Shown in pieces: positions 15,965 through 23,512 of a DNA stretch of 57,137 nucleotides. The notes under the pieces were generated by a model. The model was not told the origin of the DNA. It did not search any database and worked only from the letters and a program-made list of their open reading frames with translations. Location of the stretch: assembly GCF_000472905.1 (NCBI RefSeq), contig NZ_AXAR01000011.1:1-57137 (forward strand), in the 5' to 3' direction. Both the position numbers and the translations under genes were made by a program. The stretch is from Alicyclobacillus pomorum DSM 14955. GTDB lineage: Bacteria > Bacillota > Bacilli > Alicyclobacillales > Alicyclobacillaceae. Each line of letters begins with the position of its first letter. The first letter of the stretch is position 1.

Positions 15965-16447
15965 TTAAAAAATCATTGCTCCCTTCGCCTGAAGGCACAG
16001 AACAATGTGTGATACGAGGGCTATGACCACTCCAAGAAGAACGCCTCCAACCACCTCCGCCGGTGTGTGCCCCTGCCTTTGCCAATGACGAAACCGCCGG
16101 AATACGTGAGGTTTGATATCCACTCCGGCTTCGTGTAACTGGGCAATTAACTCGTGAAGAATCAGTGCGTGCTCCCCCGCTTGTCGTCGAACCCCGATTG
16201 CGTCATAGATTACCACGATGGACGAAACAAATGACACAGCAAACCAAGGTGAAGACCATCCATAAAAGAACAAGCAGCTCGTTGTCAGTGTACACATCAG
16301 CGCGGTGTGAGAACTCGGCATGCCACCGGTAACGAGAAACCGACTCCATTTCCATTCCTTATGATACCATCGATAAGCGATAACTTTGTATAACTGCGCA
16401 ACGACCATCGCCAATATGGAAGAAAACAATAGTACCTGACCATGCAA
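15965..16447 (-). CDS. divergent PAP2 (DUF212/YuiD-like) membrane protein
   Basis: Integral membrane protein of 160 residues in the DUF212 family. The motifs GGMPSSHTA (about 41-49), YDAIGVRRQAGEHA (about 81-94) and GHTPAEVVGGVLLG near the C terminus correspond to degenerate acid-phosphatase motifs, so phospholipid or polyprenyl phosphate binding is possible. Activity has not been settled for the family, to my knowledge. It starts at TTG 16447, about eight bases after GGGAGAG. It sits between an MGDG-type glycosyltransferase and a deacetylase in one operon, which supports an envelope-lipid role. Confidence 0.85.
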   Translation of the reverse strand: MHGQVLLFSSILAMVVAQLYKVIAYRWYHKEWKWSRFLVTGGMPSSHTALMCTLTTSCLFFYGWSSPWFAVSFVSSIVVIYDAIGVRRQAGEHALILHELIAQLHEAGVDIKPHVFRRFRHWQRQGHTPAEVVGGVLLGVVIALVSHIVLCLQAKGAMIF

Positions 16448-16498
16448 AACAGGTCTCTCCCTTACTTACGTTCAGCGATTTCCGACAGCCAACTGTAC

Positions 16499-17668
16499 CT
16501 ACTCACTCGCTGCAGGAATCCAGGTATGAATCGGAGTTTCTACATCCATCAATAACTCTGGGTGCAGTAAGAGTTGTGCGATACGGTTGGATGCTTTTGA
16601 AGTATCACGGTTTGCGGTGCCCAGATGGAACTTTGCTCTTTGTTCTCTCTCTGCGACAAATTCGGACATGATTCTTTCGGCGTCCGCCAAAGAATAAAAC
16701 AATTGCGCTGCGCCGCGTTTCACTGCGTAACAAGCATTTGCGTATTCTTGTCCAGGAATGGGACGAAACAACAGCATGGGGAGTCCCAGACTGAATGCTT
16801 CTGTCATGGTCAGTCCACCCGCTTTCGTAACCAGCATGTCCGCCATGGCCATCCACTGTTCGATGTTTGGCACGTACCCAAACACCCGCACGTTGTTGGA
16901 CTCTAAATCACGGAGTTGGTGATATAATCTTTGATTCTTTCCGCACACAATCACAAACTGCGCATCGACGCGCTTTGTGATACGTTCCCACATCGACGCT
17001 GTACCAATGATTCCTTCACCTCCCCCCATGACCAGAAATAAAGGCTTGTTTCCATCGATGCCGTTTTTGAGGCGCAGTTGCAGTCTTCGAGAGGGGTCAT
17101 CTCGAACTTCTTGCATTTCGTTGAACACCTTACGAATAGGTAGACCCGTTACATGGATTTTACGAGCGGGAACCCCCATACGTTGTAATTCTCGACCGAC
17201 TTCTTCGCATGCAACGCAATATAAATCGACATTTGGATGGACCCAATGTCCATGCACAGTATAATCTGTAATGACTTCCACATTTGGAACTGATGTCATC
17301 CCACGCGCGCGCAACTCAGAGACTATTCCTACTGACGTGGGATGCGTGCTACAGACCACATCAGGTTGGAATGACTGGAGAATCGACGATATCTTTCTTC
17401 TTCCTAGCCGAAATAATTGCCTCTCGACAAATGACTTGGACCGGTTTGTGGACAATGCATCGTACATCACGCCGTACAACCATGGAGCTTTCTTGAGCAC
17501 TTGTAAGAAGACGCGCGTCACAATCGGACGGACAGACGGATGAAGGAGTTTGACTAAATCGACCACCTTCACCACCGCTCCTCTTTCTTCCAACATTTCC
17601 TTTACGGCATGGCAAGCCTGGTTGTGTCCACTACCGAAGGACGCTGTAAACAGTAGTACTCTAGGCAT
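16499..17668 (-). CDS. MGDG-synthase-like glycosyltransferase (GT28), second copy
   Basis: Protein of 389 residues with the same two-domain layout as the copy at 13793. RVLLFTASFGSGHNQA opens the MGDG-synthase domain, VITDYTVHGHWVHPNVDLY lies near 140-158, and the donor side has FLVMGGGEGIIG and LVTKAGGLTMTEA, then RPIPGQEYANA. It probably glycosylates diacylglycerol or a related lipid at the inner membrane. CAGGAG lies three bases before the ATG, somewhat close. It is the first gene of a three-gene unit (glycosyltransferase, DUF212, deacetylase) behind the ECF-type promoter at 17792-17818. The two copies differ enough to suggest different acceptors or sugars. Confidence 0.87.
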   Translation of the reverse strand: MPRVLLFTASFGSGHNQACHAVKEMLEERGAVVKVVDLVKLLHPSVRPIVTRVFLQVLKKAPWLYGVMYDALSTNRSKSFVERQLFRLGRRKISSILQSFQPDVVCSTHPTSVGIVSELRARGMTSVPNVEVITDYTVHGHWVHPNVDLYCVACEEVGRELQRMGVPARKIHVTGLPIRKVFNEMQEVRDDPSRRLQLRLKNGIDGNKPLFLVMGGGEGIIGTASMWERITKRVDAQFVIVCGKNQRLYHQLRDLESNNVRVFGYVPNIEQWMAMADMLVTKAGGLTMTEAFSLGLPMLLFRPIPGQEYANACYAVKRGAAQLFYSLADAERIMSEFVAEREQRAKFHLGTANRDTSKASNRIAQLLLHPELLMDVETPIHTWIPAASE

Positions 17669-17791
17669 TTTCTCCTGCCTCCCAATCCGCTCCCAAATCG
17701 TCAGTATCTTTTCTATGTGAGCTATGATTCTCGGATCCGAAGCACATGGCTCCGGTATCCGCGATGGATACCAAGGTTCGACACATTATAT

Positions 17792-17818
17792 AGACAAGTG
17801 TGACGCATAAAAAGTTCA
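17792..17818 (-). promoter_or_regulatory. putative ECF-sigma promoter of the second glycosyltransferase operon
   Basis: TGAACTTTTT (from 17818, minus strand) and GTCTATATAA (from 17795) have TGAAC and GTCT 18 bases apart. With the sites at 8081, 12880 and 15107 it defines a shared element, TGAACTTTT-N14-GTCTATATA. Confidence 0.7.
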
Positions 17819-17927
17819 CATGCAATAAAATTACGAGCGTCTGAATCGTGGTGGATTGACCCAGCATGTCGTTGTCCTAGAGTAGACGAAGCGAGTTTCG
17901 GACTTTCTCGACAACCTGAATAACAAA

Positions 17928-17955
17928 GAGTGACAGGAGCATGCTCCTGTCACTC
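17928..17955 (-). terminator. perfect 28-bp palindromic terminator
   Basis: GAGTGACAGGAGCA is followed by its exact inverted complement, TGCTCCTGTCACTC. On the minus strand it is followed by TTTGTTATT, and it lies 12 bases beyond the stop of the SH3 protein gene. Confidence 0.75.
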
Positions 17956-17966
17956 GGTGACAATCT

Positions 17967-18542
17967 TTATATTGAAAATAGTTTACTCCACGTCAAAGGT
18001 CCGACGATGCCATCCACCGTGAGTCCATCGGCCTTTTGAAATGCGCGGACTGCATTCAGTGTGTTCGTACCAAAAATTCCATCTACGGTGCCAGAAGGAT
18101 AGCCTAGGCGGTTCAATTGATACTGAACTTCCTCCACAAAAGGTCCATGACTGCCATATCGAACCACACTTCCCGGATAACTTACCCATTTCAGTGCGCT
18201 GAAAGAAATCCACCCGTTATCCGCTGCATCAAAATACCACGCATTGGTACCGCCAACCATCTGCCCCTCCGTCACTTGCGTAAACCGTACCGTGTGGTTG
18301 CCTGGCAGAGTTTTTACGGTGGGATAAGGTGTTGCGGGTCCTGTTCGGACACGAGCTCCAACGGAGACGGTTTCACCACTATAGTTCCCGTTATAAGTGG
18401 AGCTATTTGTCGCTTGTTGGGGTGCAGTCTTTTCGGTTGTGATGGCTTCTGCGTGACCTTGAGTTGATGTCGCGGCAAACGCTGTCAGCGGGAAGCTGGT
18501 CAATGCACAAGCAGTGGCGAACGTCAGCAACTTTTTCCTCAT
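17967..18542 (-). CDS. secreted SH3b plus peptidoglycan-binding protein
   Basis: Exported wall-binding protein of 191 residues. A signal peptide (KKLLTFATACALTSFPLTAFA, cleaved near residue 24) is followed by a Thr/Ser-rich linker, a bacterial SH3 domain (about 60-120, with VGARVRTGPATPYPTVKTLP and NGWISFSALKWVS) and a PG_binding_1 domain at about 128-190 (EEVQYQLNRLGYPSGTVDG, NAVRAFQKADGL and VGPLTW). No catalytic domain is present, so it is probably a structural or targeting factor in the wall. GAGGAGG lies eight bases upstream of the ATG. It is monocistronic, between the cobalamin region and the envelope block, and ends in a perfect terminator. Confidence 0.88.
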   Translation of the reverse strand: MRKKLLTFATACALTSFPLTAFAATSTQGHAEAITTEKTAPQQATNSSTYNGNYSGETVSVGARVRTGPATPYPTVKTLPGNHTVRFTQVTEGQMVGGTNAWYFDAADNGWISFSALKWVSYPGSVVRYGSHGPFVEEVQYQLNRLGYPSGTVDGIFGTNTLNAVRAFQKADGLTVDGIVGPLTWSKLFSI

Positions 18543-18667
18543 GAATAACGCCTCCTCGGTCGCATCAAATCAGTGCCGGCGCGATTCTCGTTCACATCAG
18601 CGAATGATTTGCCATTCAACGGCACCAACTGATTAGACGGAGGAGCCGCGGTCAGTGTTTCACAGTT

Positions 18668-19198
18668 TCAAGGGATAGATGTCGTGTTCTCATCCCGCGC
18701 CAGGAAATTCAGCATTTCTTGCTGGAACCTGCTTGTTCCATGTTCCAAGTCCTGCTCCAAAATTTGGCGCAGCCTGGCCGCCGCAGCCGGATCCGTTCCT
18801 GAAGTGGAAATCGCGACTTGTAAGGCACCCAGACGGGTGCTGGCCGGCACCGTCAACGTACACGAGGCGGGATGGTCGACGACGTTCACCAACTTGCCAG
18901 CGTGCTCAGCTTCTTCCCAGACCACGCGATTGACCTGCCTGTCATTCGTCGCGGCAAAAACCAGCCAGGCATCAGAGACATCGCCTGGCGCGTATGGCCG
19001 ACGCACCCACTCTACTTGCCCCTCTTCGGCCCATCGTTGCACCTGCGACCGAACCTCCGGGCTGATGACCCGGACACAAGCCCCGCAATCCAACAGTTTC
19101 TTGATTTTTCGTTCTGCCACTTTGCCGCCGCCAACCACAACACACAGTCGATTGCGGAGATTCAAAAAAGCGGCATAATACGTCGGTGACTCTGTCAC
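18668..19198 (-). CDS. sirC: precorrin-2 dehydrogenase (SirC/Met8-like)
   Basis: NAD-dependent oxidation of precorrin-2 to sirohydrochlorin, the step shared by siroheme and early-cobalt cobalamin synthesis. The 176-residue protein has the Rossmann signature VVVGGGKVAERKIKKLLDCGA (about 20-40), LVFAATNDRQVNRVV (about 80-94) and NVVDHPASCTLTVPA (about 104-118), as in CysG-N and Met8. Length is close to stand-alone SirC; the C-terminal dimer region is short. It starts at GTG 19198, overlapping the hemD stop by four bases (GTGA), so both are coupled. It gives the substrate that CbiX needs upstream in the same cluster. Confidence 0.9.
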   Translation of the reverse strand: MTESPTYYAAFLNLRNRLCVVVGGGKVAERKIKKLLDCGACVRVISPEVRSQVQRWAEEGQVEWVRRPYAPGDVSDAWLVFAATNDRQVNRVVWEEAEHAGKLVNVVDHPASCTLTVPASTRLGALQVAISTSGTDPAAAARLRQILEQDLEHGTSRFQQEMLNFLARDENTTSIP

Positions 19199-20028
19199 AT
19201 ACGAGCCTCCTTTGTGGCGTTTGCGTCGCCCTCAGCGAAATATCGAGCAAGGGCAATCATCATACTCCCCATTCGTTCTTCTTTTGGCCAGACCACTTGT
19301 GTGATGCCTTCGGTCCGCAACGCCTCCGCTGTCACTTTTCCAACGGCCACAGGGATAACCCGTGAAAACGCCGCAACCAGTGCGTCTTTGCACTGTCGAC
19401 TGCGCGCGTATTCCATGAGGAATCGTACCTGGGGCGTGCTCGTAAACGTGACAGCGTCCACCTTCGCTTCGAGTATTTCCCGGAGGAGTACTTCAAGCGT
19501 AGCCGTTTCTGGAGGAACGTGTCGGTACGGCATGATCTCTGCCACGTAGGAAGCCCGATACCGCAGTACGTCAACCAGCTCTGGAGCAGGTTCTCCATGC
19601 AGTTGCAATGCCACAGTCTTGTTGGACAGCCCTGTGCGCTCCATCCCCGTCAACAGGCTGGCGGTTGTGCCGTCCTCATCACGGACTGTGGCATCAATGC
19701 CGATGGATTTGAGATACCGCGCTGTCTTGTACCCGCGTACAGCGATATGAGCCTGGCGCAACGCCGCCAGAAATTGTGTCTCTTGATGAGACGACTGCGC
19801 GCTTTGGTGCAACAGCTCCACGCCGATTCCCGTCGTGAAAATCATCCAATCAAACGGTTGACCGAGAAGTTTTTGCAATTCGCCTCGCACATGGTCTGGG
19901 TCTGCTTTGACAACCCCCTGAAGTGGCCGCAGAACAGCTGTGCCTCCCAGTTTTTCCACCAGTGTACGAAGTTCCTCCGTCTTTCGTGTCCCCGTGAGGA
20001 CGACCGTTTTCCCGTGCAACCCTTCCAC
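19195..20028 (-). CDS. hemD: uroporphyrinogen-III synthase
   Basis: Closes and rearranges hydroxymethylbilane into uroporphyrinogen III, the parent of heme, siroheme and cobalamin. The 277-residue protein shows the weakly conserved two-lobed HemD pattern: GKTVVLTGTRKTEELRTLVE at the start, DWMIFTTGIGVELL near 75-90, VDAVTFTSTPQVRFLMEYAR and IPVAVGKVTAEALRTEGI in the second half. I chose GTG 20028 because CGGAGGA lies seven bases upstream; the frame extends further without a good site. Its 3' end overlaps sirC. No hemA, hemC or hemB is nearby, so this copy may serve the corrinoid branch. Confidence 0.82.
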   Translation of the reverse strand: MEGLHGKTVVLTGTRKTEELRTLVEKLGGTAVLRPLQGVVKADPDHVRGELQKLLGQPFDWMIFTTGIGVELLHQSAQSSHQETQFLAALRQAHIAVRGYKTARYLKSIGIDATVRDEDGTTASLLTGMERTGLSNKTVALQLHGEPAPELVDVLRYRASYVAEIMPYRHVPPETATLEVLLREILEAKVDAVTFTSTPQVRFLMEYARSRQCKDALVAAFSRVIPVAVGKVTAEALRTEGITQVVWPKEERMGSMMIALARYFAEGDANATKEARM

Positions 20029-20140
20029 AGGACATTCCTCCGTTCTTCCCATTCGTTTGTGTCTCCAAGTCCTTCCCCATTGCACCGTGATGGCTTCTTC
20101 GGCATCATATACAACGAATATCTGAGGAGGGACTTGTCTG

Positions 20141-20800
20141 TTGAATCATCTGCTTTTTGTCCGACACGCCGTGACGGCGGATAACCTGGCATATCGATTT
20201 ATTGGCCGGCGGGATACCTCCTTGCATCCGCTCGGGTTTGAACAGGCGGAGTGTCTTGCAACCCGGCTTCAGACGCAACCGATATCGTACATCGTCTCCA
20301 GTCCACTCCAGCGGGCCTGGCAAACAGCGACAGCCATTGCGGACAAACAGGGAGCATGCCCCGTTCTCCAGGATGACCGCCTGGCCGAAATCGATCTCGG
20401 CATCATGGACGGTCTTTCCATGTTTACCGCGTATGAGCAATACAAAGAATTGATTGATCACGCATTGGACGAACACGTGTCGGATTTTGCATTCCCGGGT
20501 GGTGAGCGCCGAAGTCACGCACTTCGCAGGATGATGGCTGCCATTCAAGACATCGTGCAACGGCCGGGTACCGGCACCGTCTGCGTGGTGACACACGGAG
20601 CGATGCTTGGGCTGTGGCGCTGTCATCTGGAGAACCACCCGCTGGGCGCGTTTCAGAAATGGCAACCTAGCCACGCCAGCATTTCTGAAGTCGTCTTCCC
20701 TTCTACGGATTCGCCACAGGTAGTACGTTGGAGTGACACTGCACATCTACCCGAATCGCTCACTCGCTCTATCCAACAGGTCCGAGAACGTCTGCCATAA
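20141..20800 (+). CDS. histidine phosphatase, CobC-like
   Basis: Phosphoglycerate-mutase-fold phosphatase of 219 residues on the plus strand. The catalytic motif reads LLFVRHAVTADN (RHA in place of the usual RHG), a second motif is SPLQRAWQTA, and the His of VVTHGAMLGLW completes the site. By context it may dephosphorylate alpha-ribazole 5'-phosphate, like CobC, but a second candidate lies at 22934-23512, and family members act on many phosphoesters. The start is TTG 20141 with GAGGAGGG about nine bases before. It diverges from hemD and its last 54 bases overlap the end of cobD on the other strand. Confidence 0.8.
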   Translation: MNHLLFVRHAVTADNLAYRFIGRRDTSLHPLGFEQAECLATRLQTQPISYIVSSPLQRAWQTATAIADKQGACPVLQDDRLAEIDLGIMDGLSMFTAYEQYKELIDHALDEHVSDFAFPGGERRSHALRRMMAAIQDIVQRPGTGTVCVVTHGAMLGLWRCHLENHPLGAFQKWQPSHASISEVVFPSTDSPQVVRWSDTAHLPESLTRSIQQVRERLP

Positions 20801-21835
20801 CGTTCGATTTTCGGCTTCCGTCCGCAGCGCTATGCGGATATACGCAGGACCGAGGAAGCGAAATGACTCGCAGTTGCGTACATAGAGTCCGCGGCGACGC
20901 AGTTCTCTCTGAATCAACAGACTGAGATCCTCACTTTTCAACCGGATTAAAAAGAAGTTTACATCAAACGGAAACATTCGGATACGCGCATCGGCTCCCC
21001 ACGTGCTGTGCGCAAAGGCGTGCGCTTGTGCGAGCCACCGGTACGTTTGGACAAGCCACGACGGCTCCTGGTAAGCCGCCGCTACTGCGACTTGTGCCAG
21101 CGCATTGACGCTCCACCCGTCCCGGTTTGCGTTCACACGTTGCGCCATATCGGGATGCAGTACGGCGAACCCGAAACGCAGACCTGGAATAGCGAAAATT
21201 TTAGTAGCAGAGCGAATGGTGTGCCACCGCGGATTGTGCACAGATTCACACATTCCTGACTCTACTTCATCGCGCTCCATGAAGTCGAGGAACGATTCGT
21301 CCACCAGGACGTGTACCCCGCGTTTCGTCCAGGACCGGGCCGCGTCAAACCAACTGGATTTGGGAAAGTGGCGGCCCGAAGGGTTGTGTGGCGTATTGAT
21401 GACCACCATGTCGCCTTCCGAAACCCACTCCGACAATGCTGCCAGCGGCAGTGTAAACGCATCATCTTGTCTGAGTGTACAGTGCATAATGTGCGATCCG
21501 CATCGCCGCGCGATGGCTTCGTATTCCCCAAATGCCGGCTCCAAGATCCACGTCCGCTGTGGTTTGACTGTGCGGAAAACGAGCTCCATCACCTCTGATG
21601 CGCCGTTTCCACAGACCAGGCTTTCTGTCGGTACGTTGAAGCGCTCTGACAACACTTCCTTCACACGACGCTGTCGCTCGTCCGGGTAGTGTTGAATGAG
21701 CGGCAGTGCAGATTGGACGGCCTCTAGCACCGATGCCGGCGGTCCACACGGGTGAAGATTCGCGCTGAAATCCAGTATGGATTCTACCGGGATACCATCG
21801 CTTTCTGCATACGCATAGATTCTGCCCCCGTGCAC
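20747..21835 (-). CDS. cobD: threonine-phosphate decarboxylase (CobD-type PLP enzyme)
   Basis: Class I aminotransferase-fold protein of 362 residues that makes (R)-1-amino-2-propanol phosphate for the nucleotide loop. N-terminal VHGGRIYAYA, the LDFSANLHPCGPP strand typical of CobD, NTPHNPSGR (about 147-155), the VDESF loop and the PLP lysine Lys212 in RSATKIFAIPGLRFGF identify the family. HisC (histidinol-phosphate aminotransferase) is the close relative, but the FSANLHP start and the location favour CobD. GTG 21835 was chosen for AAGGAGGAGG four bases upstream. It follows cbiB after a 127-base gap, and its 3' end overlaps the convergent phosphatase gene. Confidence 0.85.
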   Translation of the reverse strand: MHGGRIYAYAESDGIPVESILDFSANLHPCGPPASVLEAVQSALPLIQHYPDERQRRVKEVLSERFNVPTESLVCGNGASEVMELVFRTVKPQRTWILEPAFGEYEAIARRCGSHIMHCTLRQDDAFTLPLAALSEWVSEGDMVVINTPHNPSGRHFPKSSWFDAARSWTKRGVHVLVDESFLDFMERDEVESGMCESVHNPRWHTIRSATKIFAIPGLRFGFAVLHPDMAQRVNANRDGWSVNALAQVAVAAAYQEPSWLVQTYRWLAQAHAFAHSTWGADARIRMFPFDVNFFLIRLKSEDLSLLIQRELRRRGLYVRNCESFRFLGPAYIRIALRTEAENRTLWQTFSDLLDRASERFG

Positions 21836-21962
21836 AGAACCTCCTCCTTCTTTATGGTCGCACTGTGAATCTGGGTGACTGCCGTGAGCCACACGCACAT
21901 GTCAAGGTCGTGCCTGTGCGGTGTTTTGGTGTGGGCATGATTGCGAAACAGGGCGGCGTTCA

Positions 21963-22937
21963 TTAGAAATCCGTGATGAAGAACCATATCGCGCCGCCTC
22001 CCAGCGTGACGAGAGACAACAGGATCCATGCGGTGTCGTTGACCACCTCGACGGCCTCCGGAATGCACTCGCTCACCAGGGGTTTCACCGCGTCTCCCAG
22101 ATGGGCCCGAAATGAAGGGATACCCCCGTACAGATTCCAGCCGCCGAGTTGGATGGATAAACCACCTGCCATCATGGCCTCTGGCAAGCCACTGTTCGGG
22201 CTCGGGTGTTTGTGTGCGTCACGGCGCATGACTCGCCAAGAGGACAGGGCAGGACGATGACGCACGCAGAGCGCCAGATACATCAGACATACCGTGACGC
22301 GTGCCGGGACGTAGTTGAGGACGTCGTCCAACCGGGCGGAGCCCCAGCCGAAATGCTGAAACCGCTCGTTCTTGTACCCAACCATGGCGTCAAGAGTGTT
22401 GGCGGCACGGTAAAACATGGCCAGGGGCGCTCCACCCAGGGCCGCGAACAGAACCGGCGCGACGATGGCATCCACGATGTTCTCGGCCAGTGTCTCCACG
22501 GTGGCCCGCACCACATCCGTCTCTGACATAGTCTCTGTGTCTCGTCCGACAATCATCCCCACCGCACGTTGTCCTGCGTCGAGGCCGTTGCTGGAAAGCG
22601 CCTGGTACACGTCCTTGCCAGCTTGCGCCAGCCCCTTCCAAGCGATGGTTGTGGAGATGAGCCAGATGTTGACGAAAGTTCCAAAGGCCGGAGATACCTG
22701 CCGGGCTGCCCACCCAATGAAGGCGGTCACCAGTGCCGCCCCGCACGTCGTCGTCAACGTCAGTGCCACGCCTCGCCAGCGCAATCCGCTGGCGGACCCC
22801 CTAGCCCAGTGATTTACCCGTCGCTCAAACGTGCGGATATATTTGCCCATGATGACGACAGGATGAGGCAGCCAGGTGGGATCTCCAACAACCCGGTCGA
22901 CCAAGAGCGCCAACGCAGCGGCGAACAGTCCGTTCAA
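21963..22937 (-). CDS. cbiB: adenosylcobinamide-phosphate synthase
   Basis: Membrane enzyme (324 residues) that attaches aminopropanol phosphate to adenosylcobyric acid. Typical CbiB blocks are LLVDRVVGDPTWLPHPVVIMG (about 11-31), GRDTETMSETDVVRATVETLAENIVDAIVAP split over about 130-160, FYRAANTLDAMVGYKNERF near 175-193, and NSGLPEAMMAGGLSIQLGG in the last third. Several hydrophobic helices are visible. The start is TTG 22937 after GGGAGG, and it overlaps the preceding phosphatase stop by four bases (TTGA). Its partner CobD is encoded directly downstream, so the two aminopropanol steps are grouped. Confidence 0.93.
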   Translation of the reverse strand: MNGLFAAALALLVDRVVGDPTWLPHPVVIMGKYIRTFERRVNHWARGSASGLRWRGVALTLTTTCGAALVTAFIGWAARQVSPAFGTFVNIWLISTTIAWKGLAQAGKDVYQALSSNGLDAGQRAVGMIVGRDTETMSETDVVRATVETLAENIVDAIVAPVLFAALGGAPLAMFYRAANTLDAMVGYKNERFQHFGWGSARLDDVLNYVPARVTVCLMYLALCVRHRPALSSWRVMRRDAHKHPSPNSGLPEAMMAGGLSIQLGGWNLYGGIPSFRAHLGDAVKPLVSECIPEAVEVVNDTAWILLSLVTLGGGAIWFFITDF

Positions 22938-23512
22938 CTAGACGCCTCCCTTAAATGAACCTCCTGAAGCGCAAGGACCAGTGTGGAACGCGCAAGCGAA
23001 AAGCAGGAAAGGTTGTCTGCGTTCTCATGTTCCAACCCAGTCTGGAGGAGTGCGTGCATCGCCTTGAGCCAACCGCCGTGCACAACCACAATCGCTTCAT
23101 CCGTTTCCGCGGCAATCATCCGGAGCGCTTCCACAACGCGAGATTTCACTCGATGCCAAGGTTCCACGCCGTCCCCTTGAAGTAGTTCTTCGCGTTCCAC
23201 CAGAACCTTCTTGGGGAGGTCGGTCAATCGTTGACCCTGGTAGTTCCCATAGTGTCTTTCCGTGAGGAGATCCAGTTCACGAATCGGCAACTTTGCGTGG
23301 CCCTTGGCCCACCCCCTCGCGATGATGGCGGCTGTCGCTCGAGCGCGAGCCAGTGGGCTGGTCCAGATCAACTGAGCGGCAGGACAGGGATGCTGCGCCA
23401 CGAATTGCTCGACATACCGCCGCCCTGTCTCAGATAACGGTATGTCCAAAGTGCCTTGAATACGACCTTCCCGATTCCAAACGGTTTGACCGTGACGAAG
23501 GAACGTCAGCAT
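22934..23512 (-). CDS. cobC: histidine phosphatase, probable alpha-ribazole phosphatase
   Basis: Protein of 192 residues with the full phosphoglycerate-mutase signature FLRHGQTVWN at residues 4-13, WTSPLARARATA (about 50-61), a Glu in RELDLLTERHYG, and VVVHGGWLKAM supplying the second catalytic His. The intact RHG motif and a place inside the corrin operon between cbiP and cbiB make it the stronger of two CobC candidates here. CobC removes phosphate from alpha-ribazole 5'-phosphate or adenosylcobalamin 5'-phosphate. It overlaps cbiP by seven bases at its start (AGGGAG lies inside cbiP) and cbiB by four at its end. Confidence 0.85.
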   Translation of the reverse strand: MLTFLRHGQTVWNREGRIQGTLDIPLSETGRRYVEQFVAQHPCPAAQLIWTSPLARARATAAIIARGWAKGHAKLPIRELDLLTERHYGNYQGQRLTDLPKKVLVEREELLQGDGVEPWHRVKSRVVEALRMIAAETDEAIVVVHGGWLKAMHALLQTGLEHENADNLSCFSLARSTLVLALQEVHLREASS

